DNA of 64,000 nucleotides from positions 62,001 through 126,000 of the forward strand of contig NZ_BBJH01000019.1 in the NCBI RefSeq assembly GCF_000739775.1, in the 5' to 3' direction. This DNA comes from Paraburkholderia heleia NBRC 101817. GTDB lineage: Bacteria > Pseudomonadota > Gammaproteobacteria > Burkholderiales > Burkholderiaceae. The first letter of the stretch is position 1, and the number at the start of each line of letters is the position of its first letter. A program made the translations under genes and the position numbers. The notes below the pieces were generated by a model. That model saw nothing but the letters and a program-made list of their open reading frames with translations, was not told the DNA's origin and ran no database searches. Of the stretch, positions 43,836-53,281 are shown piece by piece.

Positions 43836-44762
43836 TCAGACGGTGCTCGACTGCGCGCCGAGCACGCGCTGTTTGACGTCGGCCAGCGCGGCCAGACAAC
43901 GATCTCGCCAGGCCCGCCGTGCAGGCAGATTCTCCGCGGCGGTCACCTCCCTGCACTGTCTCTCGACTTCAGCGACCAGATCGGGTCCCCATTCGCGCGC
44001 ATCCGCCTGCTCTTTCGCGAGGCCGTAGTACATCGGGCCAAGGTTGCGGCAATATTCGGCGATGCCGTGCTGCGCATTCAGGTCGATCGTCTCGAACGGC
44101 CCCATGAAGAACCATCGCAGGCCGAGACCGTCCGCGATCGCGCGGTCTATATCGGCGACGCTGCACACACCGTCTTCCACGAGGCGAAACGCCTCGCCGA
44201 GCAATGCGCCCTGCAACCGGTTGACGACGAAGCCGTTGATTTCGCGGGAAAGCCGGATGGGCGCCTGCCCCGCACGCTCCATCAGCGCGGCGGCGCGCTC
44301 GACGACGCCATCGTCGGTCCAGGGAGCGGGTACCAGTTCGACGAGCGGAATCAGATGCGGCGGATTAATCGGATGCACGACGAGGCATCGCGCGCGGTTC
44401 GCCAGATGGTCGGTGAACGACGACGCGGGCAGACCCGAAGTCGAACTGGCGAGCACGACATCGCGCGCCGCGAGCGTATCGATTCGACGATACAGATCGC
44501 GCTTGATCTCAAGGCGCTCGGGCGCGCTTTCCTGCACGTAATCGACGCCGTCGAGCGCATCCTCCAGCGACGCGCAGACCCGCACGGGCGCAATCGTCGA
44601 TTCGACGCCGCCGCGCACAAGCGCATTGCTCACGAATGTACTCGCCTGTCGGGCGACCTCCGGCGCGGCGTCCCACACCCTGACGTCGAACCCGGCCCGT
44701 GCAAATACCAGCGCCCACGACGACCCGACCACACCACATCCTGCAACGGCAACCTTTACCAT
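43836..44762 (-). CDS. 3-hydroxyacyl-CoA-dehydrogenase-like NAD-dependent dehydrogenase
   Basis: The 308-residue protein starts MVKVAVAGCGVVGSSWALVF, an NAD-binding fold, and continues with CLVVHPINPPHLIPLVELVP, the substrate-binding segment of the L-gulonate/L-carnitine/lambda-crystallin branch of the 3-hydroxyacyl-CoA dehydrogenase family. It should oxidise a 3-hydroxyacid or hydroxyacyl compound. It is the last gene of the Rieske-oxygenase operon, 84 bases after the reductase gene. Its substrate may be a product of the oxygenase, which is inference. Confidence 0.8.
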   Translation of the reverse strand: MVKVAVAGCGVVGSSWALVFARAGFDVRVWDAAPEVARQASTFVSNALVRGGVESTIAPVRVCASLEDALDGVDYVQESAPERLEIKRDLYRRIDTLAARDVVLASSTSGLPASSFTDHLANRARCLVVHPINPPHLIPLVELVPAPWTDDGVVERAAALMERAGQAPIRLSREINGFVVNRLQGALLGEAFRLVEDGVCSVADIDRAIADGLGLRWFFMGPFETIDLNAQHGIAEYCRNLGPMYYGLAKEQADAREWGPDLVAEVERQCREVTAAENLPARRAWRDRCLAALADVKQRVLGAQSSTV

Positions 44763-44846
44763 AAGCTCTCCAGAATTTTCGGACCACGCGCGTGAACCGG
44801 AACGAACGCGTACATGCAACTGATTCGAAACAACGTATTTTCCCGG

Positions 44847-45803
44847 TTAAAGATCCAGCACAAGTAGCGGCCCGCGGCTGCCCGAGCAGCAGATCATCAT
44901 GGTGTCTCCCTTCGCCCGTTCGGCCGCACTCAGTACGTGGTCGCGATGGTCGGGCTCACCGGACAGCACACGTGATTCGCAAACGCCGCACACCCCCTGT
45001 TCGCACGAGGACGGCATCGCGAATCCGGCATCTCGCAGCGTCTGCAGAATCGTATTCCCCTCTGCGACGAACAGCTGTTTTCCGCTGCGCTCCAGCCGCA
45101 CCTCGAAGCCCCCTGCAGCAGCGATTCCCGTCGTCGCTGAAAAGCGTTCGAGATGCACTTTCTCCGACGGCAGGCCTGTCGCTGCGTCGACGAACGCATC
45201 GACCATCCTCTCTGGACCGCAGCAATAGAACTCACTGCCGGCGGGCGCGGCCTCGATGACCTTCGCAATATCGACGCGTCCGTCCCCGGGATGATCCGAG
45301 CGCACGATGCGAACCTTGTCTCCGTAGCCACGCAACTCCTCACCGAAGACGGTCTTCGCATCGCTGCGGACCGCGTAGTGCAATTCCCATGACGCGCCGC
45401 GGCGCTCCAGGTCGACGAGCATCCCGTAAAGCGGCGTGATCCCGATGCCGCCGGCGATCAACACGCTGTGGCTCGCGGTGCGTACGAGCGGGAAGTGATT
45501 GCGCGCCTCGCTTACGAAGTACACGTCTCCGACGTGCGCCTCGCGTGCGAGAAAACGAGACCCGCCCCGCCCCGTTTCGTCGGTCTGCACCGCGACCCTC
45601 AGGCGCCCGTCGTCGCCCGGCAGAAGTGAATACTGGCGCACCAGATCGTCTCTGAGCTGGAGATCCACGTGCGCGCCAGGTTCGTAAGAGCAGAATGGCG
45701 AACCGTCGAGCGTAGCGAATTCATAGATGTTCACCTGTTCGGCGGCCAGCCTGATTGCCATCAGCCTGACGGGCCACATGCTGCGATTGAGCAAACCTTT
45801 CAT
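44847..45803 (-). CDS. VanB/phthalate-reductase-type oxidoreductase
   Basis: The 318-residue protein has an N-terminal flavin-binding domain (CSYEPGAHVDLQL, RQYSLLP), an NAD-binding middle domain (LIAGGIGITPLYGMLVDL) and a C-terminal plant-type 2Fe-2S domain with CEQGVCGVCESRVLSG and a fourth Cys in MMICCSGS. This is the one-component reductase (PDR/VanB type) that feeds electrons to a Rieske oxygenase. The porin gene ends 6 bases upstream, and the Rieske oxygenase is encoded in the same operon, so it is very likely its partner. Confidence 0.9.
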   Translation of the reverse strand: MKGLLNRSMWPVRLMAIRLAAEQVNIYEFATLDGSPFCSYEPGAHVDLQLRDDLVRQYSLLPGDDGRLRVAVQTDETGRGGSRFLAREAHVGDVYFVSEARNHFPLVRTASHSVLIAGGIGITPLYGMLVDLERRGASWELHYAVRSDAKTVFGEELRGYGDKVRIVRSDHPGDGRVDIAKVIEAAPAGSEFYCCGPERMVDAFVDAATGLPSEKVHLERFSATTGIAAAGGFEVRLERSGKQLFVAEGNTILQTLRDAGFAMPSSCEQGVCGVCESRVLSGEPDHRDHVLSAAERAKGDTMMICCSGSRGPLLVLDL

Positions 45804-45809
45804 CGAATT

Positions 45810-47051
45810 TCAGAAACGGTGAATGATCCCAAGCCGGACGACAGCCTGATGATCCGTTGCCGAAGGCGACACACCCGTAATGGATGCCACGGCGGGTTGA
45901 TTCAGCGAGTCTTTACCAGTCGCCTTCTGGTAGATCGCAATGGCATAGAGTTCGGTGCGCTTGGAAAGGAAATACGCAGCGGACAGGAGTCCCTGGTGAT
46001 ACGTCACACCGCCGGTCGGGCCGGCCTTTCCACTCACGCTCGATCCGTGCAGATAGTCGTATGCGGCCGCCACCTGAAACGCGGGGCCGAATGAATATCC
46101 GCCGTTGATTTCCACGTCGTTGAAAATCGCGGAACCGGCAAAGCCGAGCGGATTGGGTCCCGAGGTCAGATCGCCGAGATTGGCGAAATTTATGTGACTG
46201 AACGTGGCGCCGACGGTGCCGTCGCCGATCTGATACCGCGCTCCGGCTTCCGCGATGCGCAGGGAACGTGCGGACGCGTAACCCGAAAACACCGGATTCG
46301 ACGAGGCCTCGGTTGCCGTGCCAATGGATCCCATGTTGTTGCTCGTCGCCGGGCCGGACGTCCCGCCCGTGCCGAAGTACGAGAGGTTGGGATTGCGCGC
46401 GTCGGTGTACCCCGCCGCGACGGTGAGCGGACCGCTTGCATAGCTCACGGCTCCCGACCAGAACTGCTTGCCGGTGAAATTGCCGGCGACGCCACCAAGC
46501 CCGTACATGCCACCGACGGTAAAGCCATGGAAAATCGCCGACTTGAACTTGATCGTATTGTTGATGCGCTGCGAGTGCCCGAGATCGTCGATGTCGTCTG
46601 GATGCGCGCCCATATGTCCCGGCACGAGCCCCGCCACGGACGTCGGGAAAACAAAGTCGGTCATCGTGTTGTACTGGCGCCCGACCGTCACGGTGCCCAT
46701 CGGCGCGGACAGACCGACGAACGCTTGTCGCCCGAACATCAGGCCACCTTGCGCGAGGCCTCCAGTATTGATGTTGAAACCGTTTTCGAGGGTGAAGATC
46801 GCCTTGAGACCGCCACCGAGATCCTCAGCACCCGTAATCCCCCAACGCGTGCCGCCGATGCCGGACGCGCCATCGACGAGCGCCACCTGCGACTTGCCGT
46901 TGTGTGCCCCCGGGGCTGCGCTCGTCTGTACGCTATTCGTGTACATCAATCCCTCGTCGATCAGACCGTAGAGTGTCACGCTGGACTGCGCGTGGGCCTG
47001 TCCGGCGACGAACCCCAAAAACACGATACCGAGTCTCCTGTCCATTCTCAT
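45810..47051 (-). CDS. Gram-negative porin (OmpC-like, Burkholderiales type)
   Basis: The 413-residue protein has a signal peptide (cleavage after ...GQAHA) and then QSSVTLYGLIDEGLMYTNSV, the typical start of the 16-stranded Burkholderia/Neisseria porins, and ends VRLGIIHRF with terminal Phe. Within the operon it presumably increases outer-membrane uptake of the substrate of the oxygenase. An alternative ATG six bases downstream (MDRRLG) is possible. The reductase gene starts 6 bases after its stop, indicating tight coupling. Confidence 0.9.
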   Translation of the reverse strand: MRMDRRLGIVFLGFVAGQAHAQSSVTLYGLIDEGLMYTNSVQTSAAPGAHNGKSQVALVDGASGIGGTRWGITGAEDLGGGLKAIFTLENGFNINTGGLAQGGLMFGRQAFVGLSAPMGTVTVGRQYNTMTDFVFPTSVAGLVPGHMGAHPDDIDDLGHSQRINNTIKFKSAIFHGFTVGGMYGLGGVAGNFTGKQFWSGAVSYASGPLTVAAGYTDARNPNLSYFGTGGTSGPATSNNMGSIGTATEASSNPVFSGYASARSLRIAEAGARYQIGDGTVGATFSHINFANLGDLTSGPNPLGFAGSAIFNDVEINGGYSFGPAFQVAAAYDYLHGSSVSGKAGPTGGVTYHQGLLSAAYFLSKRTELYAIAIYQKATGKDSLNQPAVASITGVSPSATDHQAVVRLGIIHRF

Positions 47052-47111
47052 GATATATAGTCTTCCTAATTGTTATGTCGATTGCCGATTGCGAATCGGC
47101 ATTTTTACGAC

Positions 47112-48479
47112 TCAGGATGCGACGATCGCGGACTTCCCCCGTTTGAGACGGGCCGCAAGGGTCAGCACCGCAATGCTCGCGATGACGAACACTCCGCAGA
47201 CGATGGGAAAACCCGCGGTCAGGCTACCCATCCATCCCTGCACGCGGCCGATCATCGCGATCACGACGAAGCCGGTCATACTGCCCATCGCATTGACGAA
47301 CGCGATACCGGTGGCGGTGATTTCCTTCGGCAGATACGACTGGGGCATCGTCCAGAAGATGGTATTGACCGAATAGACAGCGACATTCGCGATGACGAAG
47401 CCCACGATCGTCGCCGCCGGTCCGGCCGAAATCGTGACGACCACGTAGCCCAACGCGGCGACCAGCAGCAGGAAGAACGTGTGATAGACGCGCTCGCGCG
47501 TCCGGTCCGAGTGGCGGGCGATGAAGAACATGCCGACCACGGCCACGAGCGGCGGAATGGCCGCGACCGGCCCTATCCAGTGCAGCGGCAATCCGAACGA
47601 GCGGACGATCTGCGGCAGCCATGCACCGAGCGTCGCGAGTCCGCCGTAAATGCCCGTATTGACGGCGGCAAGCAGCAGCACGGTCGGGTGCCGCACGACG
47701 TCGCGCAGCCGCGCGTGCGGACTGCTGCCAGCCAGCAGCGCTTCGCGGTCGATCGTCGTCTGCAGCCAGCTCCGCTCTTCGGGCGTAAGCCAGTGCGCCT
47801 GGGCGGGCCGGTCCGTGAGATAGAGCAGCGTGATGATGCCGAGCGCGATGGCGGGAAAACCTTCGAGCAGGAACAACCACTTCCAGCCGGCCAGGCCATA
47901 CAGGCCGTTCATCTGCAGTATCGAGCCCGACACGATGGAGGCCACCGCATACGATGTGGGAATCGCGTACGCGAATACCGCGTTGTAGCGTGCCCGATAC
48001 GAGTACGGAAACCAGTAGCTGATGTACAGCAGCATGCCAGGCGCCAGGCCCGCCTCGGCGGCACCGAGCAATGCCCGCAGCACATAGAACGAGGTGGGCC
48101 CCGTCTCGAACGCCATCAGCATCTGCACCAGCCCCCATGCGATCGCGATCCGCGCGATCGTGAGGCGTGCGCCGTAGCGAGCCATCATCATGTTGCTCGG
48201 GACTTCCAGCAGCGAATAGGCGAAAAAGAATACGCCCACGCCGATGCCGAAGGTGGCGCTGGTCAAACCGAGATCCTTGTTCATCTGCAGCGCGGCGAAG
48301 CCGAGATTGCCGCGGTCCAGCACGGCGACGAAGTTCAGCGCGAACATCAGCCAGGTCATACGGCGACCGACCTTGCGAATTGTCTCCGGGCGATCGTCTG
48401 CTCTTGCTGCGAGTCGTCCCAGTGCATCCGGCAACTCGACCGGAGCGTCTGCGTGGGGTTCCATGCGGGGTGTCTCCAT
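47112..48479 (-). CDS. MFS transporter, anion:cation symporter type
   Basis: The 455-residue protein has twelve predicted membrane helices in two halves (for example GVGVFFFAYSLLEVPSNMMM, a motif of the ACS family that includes phthalate and hydroxyphenylacetate permeases). It would carry an organic acid with protons across the inner membrane. It lies 95 bases after the Rieske gene and 60 bases before the porin gene on the same strand, so it is probably the uptake system for the oxygenase substrate. A first ATG at 48479 precedes a hydrophilic tail. Confidence 0.88.
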   Translation of the reverse strand: METPRMEPHADAPVELPDALGRLAARADDRPETIRKVGRRMTWLMFALNFVAVLDRGNLGFAALQMNKDLGLTSATFGIGVGVFFFAYSLLEVPSNMMMARYGARLTIARIAIAWGLVQMLMAFETGPTSFYVLRALLGAAEAGLAPGMLLYISYWFPYSYRARYNAVFAYAIPTSYAVASIVSGSILQMNGLYGLAGWKWLFLLEGFPAIALGIITLLYLTDRPAQAHWLTPEERSWLQTTIDREALLAGSSPHARLRDVVRHPTVLLLAAVNTGIYGGLATLGAWLPQIVRSFGLPLHWIGPVAAIPPLVAVVGMFFIARHSDRTRERVYHTFFLLLVAALGYVVVTISAGPAATIVGFVIANVAVYSVNTIFWTMPQSYLPKEITATGIAFVNAMGSMTGFVVIAMIGRVQGWMGSLTAGFPIVCGVFVIASIAVLTLAARLKRGKSAIVAS

Positions 48480-48574
48480 CCTGGGGGGTTATGTTTTGAG
48501 CCGTCGGCGCGCCTGCGTTGGAACGCGCCTTGTCCGGCTATCGACCGTCCGTCGCGTTGGCGGGCGGGCGCAAG

Positions 48575-49900
48575 TCAGCCCGCGTCCAGTGCCCGCTCGG
48601 GTTCGCCCGCTTTGCGCACAGCGAGTTCCAGATTCTGCTCGTAGGCCTGCTGCCAGTCGAGCTTGTCCGACGCGATGAACGAGCCGCCCCTCGCACCGAG
48701 ATAGACATCCGGATTATCGACCGCCTCCGGCGCCTCACCGTTCTCCACGAGCGCGCGCGCCGCCTGGATCAGGCGACGACGCGTCACCATGATCATCCGG
48801 TCGCTCGCGGCCAGATGCTCGAAGGTGCGATCGACGACTGCCCCCATGCTCTCGATCACCGCCTGGTCCTGCCGCCCGATGCCCTGAATGCCGGTGAAGC
48901 TCACCGTGCGCTGCTGCTCGCGATCGATGAAGTAATCATTCTCGCGATTGGCCACGAGCCGCCAGCGGCCGAACCAGTCGTTGGTACGCGGCAGGAACTC
49001 CATATCGGCGGCGAGACCCGGAATCGGTTCCCCGGTCTTGAGCGTCTGCAGCGGCATGGTCCGCTTGTCCCAGGCAATACGATAGGACATGGTATGTTCG
49101 TCATCCATCGGCACGTTGATCGTGCATGCGATCAGATCGTTGAAGCTGCCATTGGGCGTGAACGTGAAGAACGGGAACAGGAAGTGAGCAAAGCGATAAT
49201 ACAATTCGCCCTGCTCGGCGGCGCGATACGCCGCGTACATCGTACCCCACGGCGTTTCCTTCACGCTGTATTCCGGCGCGCGGCCCACGATACCCCATTT
49301 GTGCATCGATTCGGGATCGACTTCATCGACCTCCAGACCGCCGACATGAAGAAAACCGAAGTGCGACGTGTCGATATCGCCCTCGGCCGACTGAAGCCAG
49401 TTGCAGTCGCGCTGATGAACGAACACCGACCGCTCGCCTTCCGGAATCTGCAGGCAGTCCATGTTCGGGAACGCCGGCGGCTGCTCGCGCGGCCCCATGT
49501 AGGCCCACACGAGGCCCGTGCGCTCCAGCACCTTGTATGCCTTCGCCTTCACGCGGTTCTTGAAGCCCTGCTCGGGCGGCACGTTGGGCATGTCGACACA
49601 GTTGCCTTCGGTGTCGAATTTCCAGCCGTGGTAGACGCAGCGCACCCCGCCTTCCTCATTACGACCGAAATACATCGACGCGCAGCGGTGCGGGCAGCGG
49701 TGATCCATCACACCGACCTTGCCATCGGTATCGCGGAACGCGATCAGGCGTTCCCCCAGCAACATCACGCGCAGCGGCTCCCCATCGCGGACAAGCTCGG
49801 ATGAAAGACAGACCGGCACCCAGAACTGTCTCATCAGTTTGCCCATGGGCTTATCGGGGCCCACCTGTGTCAGCAGATCGTTATCGGAAGCAGCAAGCAT
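48575..49900 (-). CDS. Rieske non-heme iron aromatic ring-hydroxylating oxygenase, alpha subunit
   Basis: The 441-residue protein begins MLAASDNDLLTQVGPDKPMG, as in phthalate 4,5-dioxygenase-type oxygenases. It has the Rieske cluster motif HRCPHRCASMYFG with CVYHGWKFDTEG (about residues 68-105) and the mononuclear iron ligands DTSHFGFLH (Asp/His/His spacing). It needs the VanB-like reductase encoded downstream. The family hydroxylates or O-demethylates aromatic acids; the substrate here is unknown. A start at 49900 is chosen by homology. The divergent LysR gene lies 226 bases away. Confidence 0.9.
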   Translation of the reverse strand: MLAASDNDLLTQVGPDKPMGKLMRQFWVPVCLSSELVRDGEPLRVMLLGERLIAFRDTDGKVGVMDHRCPHRCASMYFGRNEEGGVRCVYHGWKFDTEGNCVDMPNVPPEQGFKNRVKAKAYKVLERTGLVWAYMGPREQPPAFPNMDCLQIPEGERSVFVHQRDCNWLQSAEGDIDTSHFGFLHVGGLEVDEVDPESMHKWGIVGRAPEYSVKETPWGTMYAAYRAAEQGELYYRFAHFLFPFFTFTPNGSFNDLIACTINVPMDDEHTMSYRIAWDKRTMPLQTLKTGEPIPGLAADMEFLPRTNDWFGRWRLVANRENDYFIDREQQRTVSFTGIQGIGRQDQAVIESMGAVVDRTFEHLAASDRMIMVTRRRLIQAARALVENGEAPEAVDNPDVYLGARGGSFIASDKLDWQQAYEQNLELAVRKAGEPERALDAG

Positions 49901-50126
49901 TGAAATTCTCCAGGCAAAAGATTCACATATCAGCGCGCCGGGCGCCGTCGAAGTCGAAGCAGGGATGAACTGCCGGTCTCGTGGACCGGTGCGCCGTACG
50001 GATGGCGTGCGGGCTATCGCTAATTTGCGACTGCACACGGTTGTGAAAAGATATGACGTGCATCAACGACGAACAATATCGGTTCGTGAAATCAGTTTTT
50101 TGGCTACTGGAAAACTGGAGTGGGGA

Positions 50127-51062
50127 GTGGACTACTGGAATCAGTTGCGCCTGTTCATTCAGATTGCCGAGACGGGCAGCATGAGCAGGGCCGCCGAAGC
50201 GCTCGGGCAATCGAACGCTGCGGCCAGCCGGTATCTCGCGGAGCTGGAGCGCCGCCTTTCTGTGCGGCTCGTCGAACGGAACACAAGGCGCCTGTGGCTC
50301 ACGGAGTCGGGCGAAGCGTTCTACACTCGCTGCAAGAGCGCTGTCGCCGAAATCGAGGAGGCCGAAACGGCGGCAGCGGCAGCGACGGCTCATGTTGCGG
50401 GAAATCTGCGCGTCACGGGGCCGCTCTCATTTTGCATGATCCACATCGGGCCATTGCTACCCTTGTTCAGACAGCGTTATCCCGATGTGATCGTCGAGGT
50501 GATTGCAGCCAATCGCTACGACAATATCATCGATAGCGGAATCGATGTCGCGTTCAGGACGCGCTACGCGGAACCCGATTCGAGCATCACTGTGCGGCGT
50601 CTCGCGCGCACCTCACGAGCGATCGTCGCGTCGCCGTCATATCTCGCCAGGCGGGGTACACCGACGCATCCTGATGACCTGGACGAGCACGATTTCCTGA
50701 CCTATCTGCACACGACCTATCCGAAGGACCTGCATTTCGAGCGCGACGGCGAAACCATCACAAAAACGATACGCGGCGTGGCAAGCGCAAACGAAGCGCA
50801 GATTCTCAGACAGGCCGCGCTTGGTGGGTTAGGTATGCTCGTTCAACCCAACTATTTGCATTACGACGACGTGCGCGCTGGGTCGCTCGTTCGCGTATTG
50901 CGCGACTGGAAGCTGCCGTCGATCGATATCAATATCGCGTATCCGAGCAGCAGCTATCTTCCGGCGCGCTCGCGGGCATTCATCGACTTCGTCATCGAGC
51001 ATTTCAGGGCAATGAAATTCGAGCAGAAATGGACAGACCGGTTTGCGGAAGCAGGGTCATAA
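50127..51062 (+). CDS. LysR-family transcriptional regulator of the Rieske operon
   Basis: GGAG lies 6 bases before GTG 50127, which starts VDYWNQLRLFIQIAETGSMS; this is preferred to an upstream frame extension without RBS, and to the internal ATG at MSRAAEAL that would cut the helix-turn-helix. The 311-residue protein has the winged helix (MSRAAEALGQSNAAASRYLA, VRLVERNTRRLWLTESG) and a LysR effector domain. It is divergent from the Rieske-MFS-porin-reductase-dehydrogenase operon and probably activates it with the substrate as inducer. Confidence 0.88.
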   Translation: MDYWNQLRLFIQIAETGSMSRAAEALGQSNAAASRYLAELERRLSVRLVERNTRRLWLTESGEAFYTRCKSAVAEIEEAETAAAAATAHVAGNLRVTGPLSFCMIHIGPLLPLFRQRYPDVIVEVIAANRYDNIIDSGIDVAFRTRYAEPDSSITVRRLARTSRAIVASPSYLARRGTPTHPDDLDEHDFLTYLHTTYPKDLHFERDGETITKTIRGVASANEAQILRQAALGGLGMLVQPNYLHYDDVRAGSLVRVLRDWKLPSIDINIAYPSSSYLPARSRAFIDFVIEHFRAMKFEQKWTDRFAEAGS

Positions 51063-51175
51063 GTTTTACTAACAGATTTTCCCGCATTTGGCCTGCTAAT
51101 GTTTGGCGTTTGGTGAAACCGTGTTTTCTCTGCGCCTATTCCTGGTATCACTCCAACAAGGAAGGAATCCATAGC

Positions 51176-51472
51176 CTTAAAAATCATCGTTTAGGTTACC
51201 TGCTAGCGTGCAGTGCGTTGTCGCTGACTGCCATGTCTTATACCGGCGCTGCTTTCGCGGCACCGGTCACGAGATCGGCAAAGGTCCGACTGACCCTGAA
51301 TGAATACCATGATGCGCCGCAACGCAGGCGCATGGTATCGGTAGCACGTCATGGCATCACGCAGAAACGACACCATCGTTCATACCATAAGGAAAACATG
51401 CTTGAGGGTGCCGGAAGATACCGGCCATTGCCAGACTGGAACGCAAAAAAGCCCGCAATATCGCGGGCTTAG
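51176..51472 (+). pseudogene. Possible remnant of a small secreted-protein gene without start codon
   Basis: This frame reads a hydrophobic stretch like a signal peptide (LKNHRLGYLLACSALSLTAM ... GAAFA-APVTRS) followed by basic residues. AAGGAAGG lies about 10 bases before 51176, but there is CTT, not ATG, GTG or TTG, where the start should be. The C-terminal end (KKPAISRA) is read from the guaA terminator, so the stop is accidental. I treat it as a decayed or spurious frame. Internal ATG 51232 would lose most of the signal peptide. Confidence 0.25.
51445..51470 (-). terminator. Intrinsic terminator of guaA
   Basis: AAGCCCGC / GCGGGCTT around a 6-base loop, followed on the minus strand by TTTTTT. 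It lies 48 bases after the guaA stop. Confidence 0.88.
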
Positions 51473-51517
51473 GTGTGTTTTACTGCCAACGTATGCCGGC
51501 CGGTGCCGGACGCCGGA

Positions 51518-53101
51518 TCACTCCCACTCGATTGTCGCCGGCGGCTTCCCCGAAATGTCATAAACAACACGATTAATCCCGCGCACCTCATTAATGATGC
51601 GATTCGACACATGCCCAAGCAACTCATGCGGCAGATGCGCCCAATGCGCCGTCATGAAATCGAGCGTCTGCACCGCGCGCAACGCGACGACATACTCATA
51701 AGTACGCCCATCGCCCATCACACCCACGCTCTTCACAGGCAGAAACACAGCGAACGCCTGGCTCGTGAGCTCGTACCACGACTTGCCGGTTTCCTTGTCG
51801 ATCGTGCTACGCAGCGTCTCGATGAAGATCGCATCGGCACGGCGCAGCAGATCTGCAAAGTCGCGTTTCACTTCGCCAAGAATGCGCACGCCGAGGCCCG
51901 GCCCCGGGAACGGATGGCGATACACCATCTCGTGCGGCAGGCCGAGCTTCACGCCCAGTTCGCGCACTTCGTCCTTGAAGAGTTCACGCAGCGGCTCGAG
52001 CAGCTTGAGGTTGAGTGTTTCCGGCAAACCGCCCACATTGTGGTGGCTCTTGATCGTGTGCGCGGCCTTCTTGCCTTTGCCGGCCGACTCGATCACGTCG
52101 GGATAGATCGTGCCTTGCGCGAGCCATTTGGCGTCGGTGAGCTTGCCCGCTTCCGCCTGGAATACTTCGACGAACTCCGCGCCGATGATCTTGCGCTTCG
52201 CTTCCGGGTCGGTCACACCCGCGAGCTTCGACATGAACGCTTCGCTCGCGTCGACATGGACCACCTTCACGCCGAGGTTGTCGGCGAACATCGACATCAC
52301 CTGCTCGGCTTCGTTCAGACGCAGCAGGCCGTGATCGACGAACACACAGGTCAGCTGGTCGCCGATCGCACGATGCAGCAGCGCCGCCGCGACCGACGAA
52401 TCCACGCCGCCCGAGAGGCCGAGAATCACGTGCTCGTTGCCCACCTGCTTGCGGATAGTCTCGACGGCTTCGTCGATGTAGTGGCCCATCTCCCAGTCGG
52501 CTTTCGCACCGCAGATGCCGAGCACGAAGCGCTCGAGCATCGCGCGTCCCTGCACCGTGTGCGTGACTTCCGGGTGCCATTGCAGGCCGTAGAAGTGGCG
52601 CGCCTCGTCGGCCATCGCCGCGATCGGGCACGACTCCGTCGAGGCCATCAGCTGGAAGCCCTGTGGCATTTCCGTGACCTTGTCGCCGTGGCTCATCCAC
52701 ACCTTGAGCATGCCGTGGCCTTCGCTCGTGCGGAAGTCTTCAATGCCATCGAGGAAGCTCGTGTGGTTGCGCGCGCGCACTTCGGCGTAGCCGAATTCAC
52801 GCAGGTGGCCGCCGTCCACCTTGCCGCCGAGCTGCTCGGCCATCGTCTGCATACCGTAGCAAATGCCGAGAACCGGCACGCCCAGTTCGAACACAGCCTG
52901 CGGCGCACGCGGCGTGTCGGTGTCGGTGACCGAATTCGGGCCGCCAGAGAGGATGATGCCCTTCGGCGCAAATTCGCGCACGAATGCGTCGTCCACATCG
53001 TACGGGTGAATTTCCGAGTAGACGTGGGCTTCGCGCACGCGGCGCGCGATGAGCTGGGTGACTTGCGAGCCGAAGTCGAGGATCAGGATTTTGTCGTGCA
53101 T
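51518..53101 (-). CDS. guaA: GMP synthase (glutamine-hydrolysing)
   Basis: The 527-residue enzyme has the glutamine amidotransferase domain with nucleophile Cys in GICYGMQ (about residue 80) and His/Glu in HPEVTHT, then the ATP-pyrophosphatase loop LSGGVDSSVAA (about 235) and the dimerisation domain ending IEWE. It converts XMP to GMP. It is the last gene of the guaB-orf-guaA group, 180 bases after the membrane-protein gene, and has its own terminator. Confidence 0.97.
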   Translation of the reverse strand: MHDKILILDFGSQVTQLIARRVREAHVYSEIHPYDVDDAFVREFAPKGIILSGGPNSVTDTDTPRAPQAVFELGVPVLGICYGMQTMAEQLGGKVDGGHLREFGYAEVRARNHTSFLDGIEDFRTSEGHGMLKVWMSHGDKVTEMPQGFQLMASTESCPIAAMADEARHFYGLQWHPEVTHTVQGRAMLERFVLGICGAKADWEMGHYIDEAVETIRKQVGNEHVILGLSGGVDSSVAAALLHRAIGDQLTCVFVDHGLLRLNEAEQVMSMFADNLGVKVVHVDASEAFMSKLAGVTDPEAKRKIIGAEFVEVFQAEAGKLTDAKWLAQGTIYPDVIESAGKGKKAAHTIKSHHNVGGLPETLNLKLLEPLRELFKDEVRELGVKLGLPHEMVYRHPFPGPGLGVRILGEVKRDFADLLRRADAIFIETLRSTIDKETGKSWYELTSQAFAVFLPVKSVGVMGDGRTYEYVVALRAVQTLDFMTAHWAHLPHELLGHVSNRIINEVRGINRVVYDISGKPPATIEWE

Positions 53102-53281
53102 GGCTGCGGACGAGACCTAAAAAAGAACGGATACGGAAAGCCGCGCGACTATCAAAACGCACGCAGCATGAATTCATCAGGACCGGAGCGCCGGCGCTAT
53201 GGCGGCACCGGGCGGCGCAAGTTCGGGTGTACTTCGGGCGCACTGCGTCTGCTGTTTCGGAGGCCGGGTTTGTGCGCGGCC

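Larger units (their letters stand above)
51063..51517. other. Intergenic region, 455 bases, between lysR and convergent guaA
   Basis: The region holds a possible gene remnant (51176-51472) and the guaA terminator (51445-51470). Nothing else is supportable. Confidence 0.5.

Noticed and set aside
44847..49900. Carnitine monooxygenase system (CntA/CntB-like) for the Rieske operon
   Set aside because: The reductase and dehydrogenase fit, but the oxygenase N-terminus and length are of the phthalate-dioxygenase type, and no choline/carnitine transporter or betaine genes are present. I left the substrate open.
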